A DNA stretch of 64,000 nt from Lanius collurio (Eukaryota; Chordata; Aves; Passeriformes; Laniidae), in NCBI GenBank assembly GCA_020086605.1, contig JACBWW010000049.1, positions 1,779,276 to 1,843,275 of the forward strand. The letters run 5' to 3'. The notes below the pieces were generated by a model. The model worked only from the letters and a program-made list of their open reading frames with translations. It ran no database searches and was not told the DNA's origin. Made by a program: the position numbers and the translations under genes. Positions 58,081 to 64,000 of this stretch are shown here, in pieces. Positions within the stretch are counted from its first letter, which is position 1; each line of letters begins with the position of its first letter.

Positions 58081-60591
58081 GGTTGGATGCAGCATCAAGA
58101 TCCAAGGAGCTGTGAGGCCTGAGTGTGTTGGATTCCTTTTCAGGGGTGAATTTGGAGAATGTGTGGAGCTGGGAAGCACAGTGTGGGTGGTTTGATCAGG
58201 AGAGGAGCAACCACAGGCTGAAAGTGCTGTTGCTGGAGATTGTGTCCCTTTTCTGAAGAAGGGAAGAGAAGTTTTCACTGCTGCAGGGATCCCTCATGCA
58301 GCAAAGTGATGAGCTGAGTGTACCTGGTCCTGCCTCTGCTCCATCATTTCAGGAATAATTGAAACTGAATTTGACACTGGCAGTGTAACCAAACTTAGGA
58401 GGGACTTGGTGCTGCAAACTGGATTTCTCAGGTTGAATAGGTTTACTTGTACAAGCTTTCCCCAAATTTGAGAACAAGTTCATCTAGAAAATGGGATTGT
58501 GCAATATTAACCTGTATCTCTGAGCAGCACAAGTGCAGCTGCTGAAGCTCTGAAGTTTGTATCCCAAATCCACATAGAAATCATCTTTAAAGCAATTAAA
58601 GGAGAGAACAGAGAGGGTTTGAGAGGATGAAGTTATGGGGTGAAAAGGAAGCTTGCCTGGGCTTGGTCAGAGCTGTCCTTTGATAGGGTTGGTGCAAATA
58701 CTGGGGAAGATGTTTGTGCTGCAGTGTTTGTACGACTGGGAAGAAAAGACACAGAGATGATGCAAATAAAACTTTCTCCTTCTGGTGCTGTGGATTGGAA
58801 GTTTGTGGAGCTCGATTATCCCTCTCTTGCTGTGGGTTTCCTTACTGAACGTGGGGAAAAGCATTTTTCCCCTCTAGGAATGGGGAACGAAGTTCCACAA
58901 GTATCACAATCTTTTTGGTTGGTGTTTTTTTGTTGGGTTTTTTTTTAGGAGACGGGGAATACGCTGTTTTCATGCCAGAGATGTGGTATTTTTTTGTATT
59001 CCCTCTCTTAAAATGGTCCTTGTATTTCTTTCTTTAAAAAGGTTTGTAAAACGACATCTTAATACCGAGCTGACATCTCCCTGTGATTTCAGAATTGTTT
59101 CCTTTTGCTCCTAAAATAAGTTACTATATAAACCCAGCTCTGGATGAATGAGTTGAATTCTGCCATGGTTTTGCATAAGTGGAATTAATTAAATTCCAAT
59201 TGTAGCATCTTTATTGTCAGGGCGTTATCTCGGAGTCAAACCAGTGGGGTTTGAGTTAGCAGGGCTGTCAGCTGAGGGACATAATCTTTGTGTTCCAAAC
59301 TGAATGGATTTACTCTGACGTAGTTGAGACACCGTGGTATCGCTGTGAAAAGCCTGTCATTGCTGCTCACGTGTTCTCTCACTTGCAGAAGAAAATGATG
59401 GCTCTCCCAGCTGGGTTAGATCTTTGTTCCAGCTGTTACATCCCATTAGGAGAGCTACATTCAAGATTTTCATTACTTTTCTGCTGTTGTTTCTTTGCAT
59501 TTGCAGTAGCTGTAGTTGATGGGAGCTTCTGTGGCTGCAAAGAGAAGGCAAAAGGATTTGCAAAGCGGGTTTGAGATGTTTTTGATGCCGTGAAATGCTT
59601 CTGAATGCTGTGTCGGGGGTGGAGGAGAGGCTGAACTTACAGGGAGAAAATCAGGGTTTTCCTCTTAAAGTACACCATATTATGTTGCTCAAATTTGTGT
59701 AAAGCTTGTCAGAGGAGCACTATTCAATATGCCATGTGCTGTTTTATCCTAAAGTTTAAATTAAATATTTGAAAACCAGTGTTGGAGCATGTAATTTGTT
59801 GTGGTGGATCCCCCAACAGTAATTAGGGTATCGGGCTGCAAAACAAACTGATGTGGCGTGGTTTCTGAGAGCAGAGTTCTGCGTTGTTGTTGGTTTTAAG
59901 CAGAGGTGAAAAGGGAAGAGCTCCCTGTTAGATGCCACTTTGTTCTGTGCTCCTGTTTCACGTGGTTTGATCGAGGTGTGGCAGAGCTGGTGCTTTGGGT
60001 TGTCTGCTCTGGATTGGATGGGTTGGGCCTTTTTGTACAGGGGAGCTGTCCAGAAGGACAGATCAGACCCTGCTTTGTTTGCCATGAATTTAGCTAATGT
60101 AGCTTGGCAGTGGAGTGTTGGGTTATAGACATGCAGAACACATCATGTTTTACCTCTTAGCACATCACTGAGAGAGTTCAGTTTCCATTATATTTATGTG
60201 GGTGGTACAGTTCATGGGAGTGATGAGGAGGGGAGATGTGGCTCATGTCTCACAAAGTCTCATTTTTCTGTTACATTGCTCTAAAAACCAGTCAGATAGA
60301 AGCTACTTAGCTCCTATCACTGAGGGCACCTGGGTGTATTTCAACAGGACAAATTTAGATTATCTGCTGCTAAAACAAGAAGTGTAATAAACTGGATGAT
60401 TATCTTTTTGAATCTAGAAGTGGATTTTACTCTTTCCTTCAATTTTGAGTGTTGAGCATATGCTTGGATATATTGTGCTTTTATATTTCTTTTCCTCCTG
60501 AGATTTGCTGACAGTTAGGAAATAAAGTTTAAAAGTTGGTCTTTAGTTTTATATTGTCTGACTACTTTTTTGAAGATTATTTTTATGCAAA

Positions 60592-60666
60592 CATAGAATT
60601 GTAGAATATCTCAAGTTGGAAGGGACCCGTATGGATCATTGAGTCCAAGTCCCTGCTCCTTTACAG
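60592..60666 (-). repeat. Short CR1 3' end (TAF3 intron 1)
   Basis: CATAGAATTGTAGAATATCT followed by AAGTTGGAAGGGACCCGTAT, an antisense CR1 terminus. Confidence 0.88.
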
Positions 60667-60678
60667 GACTAAATACTA

Positions 60679-60694
60679 ATTATATATATATAAA
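60679..60694. repeat. (TA)n dinucleotide run
   Basis: Short AT/TA alternation just after a CR1 fragment. Confidence 0.75.
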
Positions 60695-62539
60695 TATTAA
60701 TGACTATATTGAAATTTGTATTATTAATGTAACTGCATTTTTATTAAAAGGCAGGTTCTGATCTGGTGAGCACAATATTTTAACTGGAAGGAAAAATTGC
60801 TAGTATTGCAAAATGTTTTCCAAGGCAGAACTGGCTCCAAAACTGCTCCAGTGTCTGCACAGTCTCTCCTGTAAACTTCATTATAGAAAAGGGAGAATGC
60901 AAACAGCAGACTAATATTTTCAATGACCACAGAGGGGAGAATTCACCTGGGATCAGCCAATATTTTATTTCTTTATAATGTCAAATTTGCCTTATATGTT
61001 TTCTTTGGTTTTGTTCTTTTTTTAGTTACTTCCTTCTTATCACTATACAATAATAATCTCTATCAAAGGATTAGATTTTGGTGATCAGTTTAAATGAACT
61101 GATTCCCTCTGCTGGTCTTTGAATGACTTTGTAACAAGGATCTGTCCTGGGCCGAAAACATTCATTATAAGTGTACATTTTATGTCCTGAAAACCTTAAG
61201 TGTTGATGTTTTTTGAGCTAATTAACTTCTTACTGGCTACTAATATGAGGAAAGACAACATTTTATTTTTTGCTTGACATTTCTGAGGTTGCTGGGAGAA
61301 GGAGCAGGCTCTGAGCACCAATAGCAAGAAGAGGCTTTTGCCTGACTGGTGACTACATTAATAGGACCCTTTTTTCCCCACTTAAGTGCATTTAAGTAAG
61401 GCATCTATACTCCCTGAATAACCTCTTGTGCATGCTTATGACTTTACTGGATGGAGGCAGTGTTGTCTCCTTGAAACAGTTATCCTGGAGTAACTTGTGA
61501 TGTGCTGGAGCACAAGGAATCTGTGATAGAGCCTGTAATTAAAATACCAAGGAGCTATACCTAATAATTTGCTGGTTAAAATAAAATTTAAAAAAAGTCT
61601 CTTTTATAGCAGCCATAAGGGGGAATGCTGAGCTATTTATAATATGTCTACATGTTGCATGACTGGTGACTCATTAGTTTTTCTCAGTATATTTATTACA
61701 GAACTGTAGTTGCTTCCATTAAGAAACCTGGCATTAAAAGCTCTTCTGTTCTGTACTTACTCACCTCTTAAATTTTCACTCATTCATACAAACGTTGGGC
61801 CAGGGAGGAGGAGGTGATGGGGGCGAGTTTGCCTAAAGGAAATCAGCTATTCTTGAGACTGAATTTAAGGAAAGTAAGACAGTTCCCTAACTCCCACACA
61901 CCCCCTCACAGTGCCTTTGGATGACATGAGCACTGGCCAGCTTGTTTGCTGGAGAATTCTTGTCACTTTTGCTAGAATATCTAGGCTCTAGGAACTTCTG
62001 AAAATTCCTTTTCCCCACAGCCCAGACCCTTATTTGTAGGGGAGTTTAGTGCTCCGTCTTCCTTCTGTTTGATTTGGTTTTCCTTGTGGACAGGTTGGTT
62101 CATCTGCAGGTGAGGCTGAGCAGTGGGGCTCACGGCTGGATAACTTTCCACACAAATACTCTGCTCTGCCTGGCTTCTCTTTGCCCATCATTTCAGTCCA
62201 GTACTTTTCTGGGATGTAATTCCATGTGCAGATTCCTCCTCACCTGGTGCTCGTTCTCATGTCCAGGGAAGCTGAGAGTATTGTAGCTGCACAGCCATTC
62301 CCACAGGTTTCTGGTGAGCTGTTTTGAGACCAAATGGTCTTAATTTAGCTTTACTCATTTTGGAGCACTCTGTTCCCATTCAGGGAGACAGAGCAGCTTA
62401 AAAGCTTGTGAGAAAGGTATTCTCCTAGTTCACTGCTGATGGGGTATAAGGAGGAGAGCTGTAACTTGATGGATAAACTATTCCCAACTCCTTCCACCTC
62501 TTCTCAGTCCTGAACAATGACAGTATTTAAAGTGTTGTG

Positions 62540-62690
62540 GTATAAAGAACAGCAAGAGACTGGAAATCAGAGCTCTGAAGTGTGTGTGATTTGGCACCGA
62601 CTTGCTGTGTGACATTGGATTAATTATTTCACTGGGAGGCTTCAGCATCTGAGTTTTTAAACTGAGGATAGCACAGATATCTGAAGAATA
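62540..62690 (+). repeat. MIR-like SINE remnant, sense
   Basis: Order of words fits MIR: AGACTGGAAATCAGAGCTCT, CTTGCTGTGTGACATTGGAT, then CTGAGTTTTTAAACTGAGGA (the decayed CTCAGTTTCC..TGAGGAT end). Confidence 0.6.
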
Positions 62691-63829
62691 ATGAGATAAG
62701 TTCAGTATGCACAGATTAAACTTGTTCTTGCCATCATTTGCTTACAGAAAAAAGCCTAAGACTAAATGAAACACCAGGAGAGAGTGTTACATGTTTGTCA
62801 GCGTTCCCTTTCATGTGTCTGGCTTCTGCTATTTTACTGATTTTTTTATTAAGCCAGAGAGTGAAGAGAAATGCTAAATTGTTGAAATGGAAGTGTAAAG
62901 TCTTTATTTGATGAATAACCTGGAATTACATTTAATGTGTTTTTGTGCTGTGATAATTTCCAGATATGAGATTTGATTTAAATACAGATATGAATACAGA
63001 CCTGAAACTTTTTCAAACACTTCTGTCACTGAGGACACTCGTCTTGTAAAGAAGGGTTAACTGCTCCATCCTTTCATCCCTCTGACAGTTGCAGGTTTAA
63101 ACATTGGTTTTAGCTTTCAATCAATCTTATGACTTGGCATTGTCTCTTTGGAGGCAAGTGTCAAAGCTGTGGGAAAATTGAATCTTCTTTGGGGTTTTTT
63201 TGGTCACCTTTTGAACCCACTTTCTAACACGCATAATTGTTTAATGATACAGTTGTTAAATATTTCCATACTTCAGTTACACTTAGTAGCTCCTTCTCTA
63301 CCACGTGTTCTTAAAAAGCACTTGTTGAAGGAATTCCTTTTTAGCATTTATCACTTGCTGATCATGTCAGCATACTTCCCTGTAGGTTAAAGAGATCATG
63401 TGCAGATCTAGGAAGAGACTTTTGAAAAGTTTTCCCCAAGTTTTTCTTTTCACTTGTCTGTCAAACTTGTACCTGTTCAATCTTGACACCTTAGAAGATG
63501 CTTCAGTGAGTTCACAGGTACCTTGATAGCCTGAAGAGCAACTAAAAGCAACAACTCAAAATATCTTAGTGGTGTCAATTATCTGAATTTAATTTTTTAA
63601 GCATAAAACATGCTTTCCCTCCCTCCCCAATAATGATAAGGATTTCAACTATTGTGGAGTGGTGATATCCTCATGTAATTATGTGGATGCAGGTCTGGAG
63701 TTTGCAGAGGAAACTGGTATTGCACATGTACCAGGTATTACACAAACTCTGAGGTGGTTCTCACCCTGCAGAGTTCAGGTTCCAGAAACAGCAGGGTAAA
63801 ACTGGCAGTTACTTGGTCTGATCTCCCTT

Positions 63830-63960
63830 TTAGCTGTGGAAAGCATTAAAACACAAGCGAGACTTGCCCAGAGTCACACAAGAGGCCAGTGTTGGAGAAC
63901 TGAGAATCAACCCCATAATCTGAGTATTATCCTTATCTTCACCACAAGACTTAAGAAGGG
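63830..63960 (-). repeat. MIR-like SINE remnant, antisense
   Basis: GACTTGCCCAGAGTCACACA followed by a GAACTGAGAATCAACCCC block matches the antisense MIR core in order and spacing. Confidence 0.65.
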
Positions 63961-64000
63961 AAATTCTAGAACAAGATTCTCATTTTCTAAATGTACCTGC

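Larger units (their letters stand above)
55622..64000 (+). other. TAF3: TAF3 intron 1 (continues past the window)
   Basis: No coding exon was recognised. The first 2.4 kb is G-rich low-complexity sequence, and the rest is ordinary AT-rich intron with a short CR1, a TA repeat and two MIR-like remnants. The long minus-strand ORFs near 55608-57763 are Pro/Ser/His-rich translations of the G-rich tract, not genes. Confidence 0.8.

Noticed and set aside
55622..64000. Search for TAF3 exon 2
   Set aside because: No frame encodes the sequence expected after the histone-fold start with AG/GT borders, so the exon was not called.
1..64000. CRISPR arrays, operons, toxin-antitoxin or other prokaryotic systems
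   Set aside because: The window is intron-rich vertebrate DNA. Repeats are LINE, SINE, LTR or microsatellite, and no spacer-repeat array or compact gene cluster exists.

Overview
The window is vertebrate nuclear DNA from a bird. It carries many short CR1 LINE fragments in both orientations, a few eroded MIR-like remnants, one solo LTR, introns with consensus GT/AG sites, and CpG-island promoters at housekeeping genes. Protein matches and gene order fit the conserved block ITIH5 - ITIH2 - KIN - ATP5F1C - TAF3 (human 10p14). A passerine or other neoavian is my guess from the LTR and CR1 style; the sequence does not prove it. There is nothing prokaryotic, no CRISPR array, and no gene cluster that looks like an undescribed system.

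Layout. 1-115 is a pentanucleotide repeat cut by the window edge. 2040-2760 is a CpG island holding the first coding exon (minus strand) of a secreted protein, by synteny and weak N-terminal resemblance probably ITIH5. 9180-32491 is the complete ITIH2 coding region on the plus strand: 21 coding exons, 948 residues, poly(A) signal at 32667. 35091-45211 is complete KIN (KIN17) on the minus strand: 13 coding exons, 390 residues. Only 130 bp separate its start codon from that of ATP5F1C (plus, 45342-52322), the gamma subunit of mitochondrial ATP synthase, so the two share a bidirectional promoter. A small exon near the ATP5F1C 3' end, if skipped, shortens the protein by one residue. At 55456 the first coding exon of TAF3 (plus) lies in a third CpG island. 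The rest of the window (55622-64000) is TAF3 intron 1 and includes a 10-base assembly gap.

The genes do not form one pathway. ITIH2 (and ITIH5) are secreted inter-alpha-trypsin inhibitor heavy chains acting on hyaluronan matrix. KIN is a nuclear DNA/RNA-binding protein. ATP5F1C is the rotor shaft of F1-ATPase. TAF3 is a TFIID subunit. The two ITIH genes are head-to-head paralogues; KIN and ATP5F1C are head-to-head housekeeping genes.

Points most worth a second look: the compact KIN/ATP5F1C promoter with a YY1-type motif over the ATP5F1C start codon, the ATP5F1C alternative terminal exon, a 431-bp solo LTR nested inside a CR1, a TAF3 upstream ORF starting within a YY1 motif, a 2.4-kb G-over-C skewed stretch downstream of the TAF3 promoter, a microsatellite touching a KIN splice donor, and an unrecognised protein-like ORF between ITIH2 and KIN. 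All exon boundaries were read by eye from reading frame, splice sites and recalled family sequences; no search or alignment was run.
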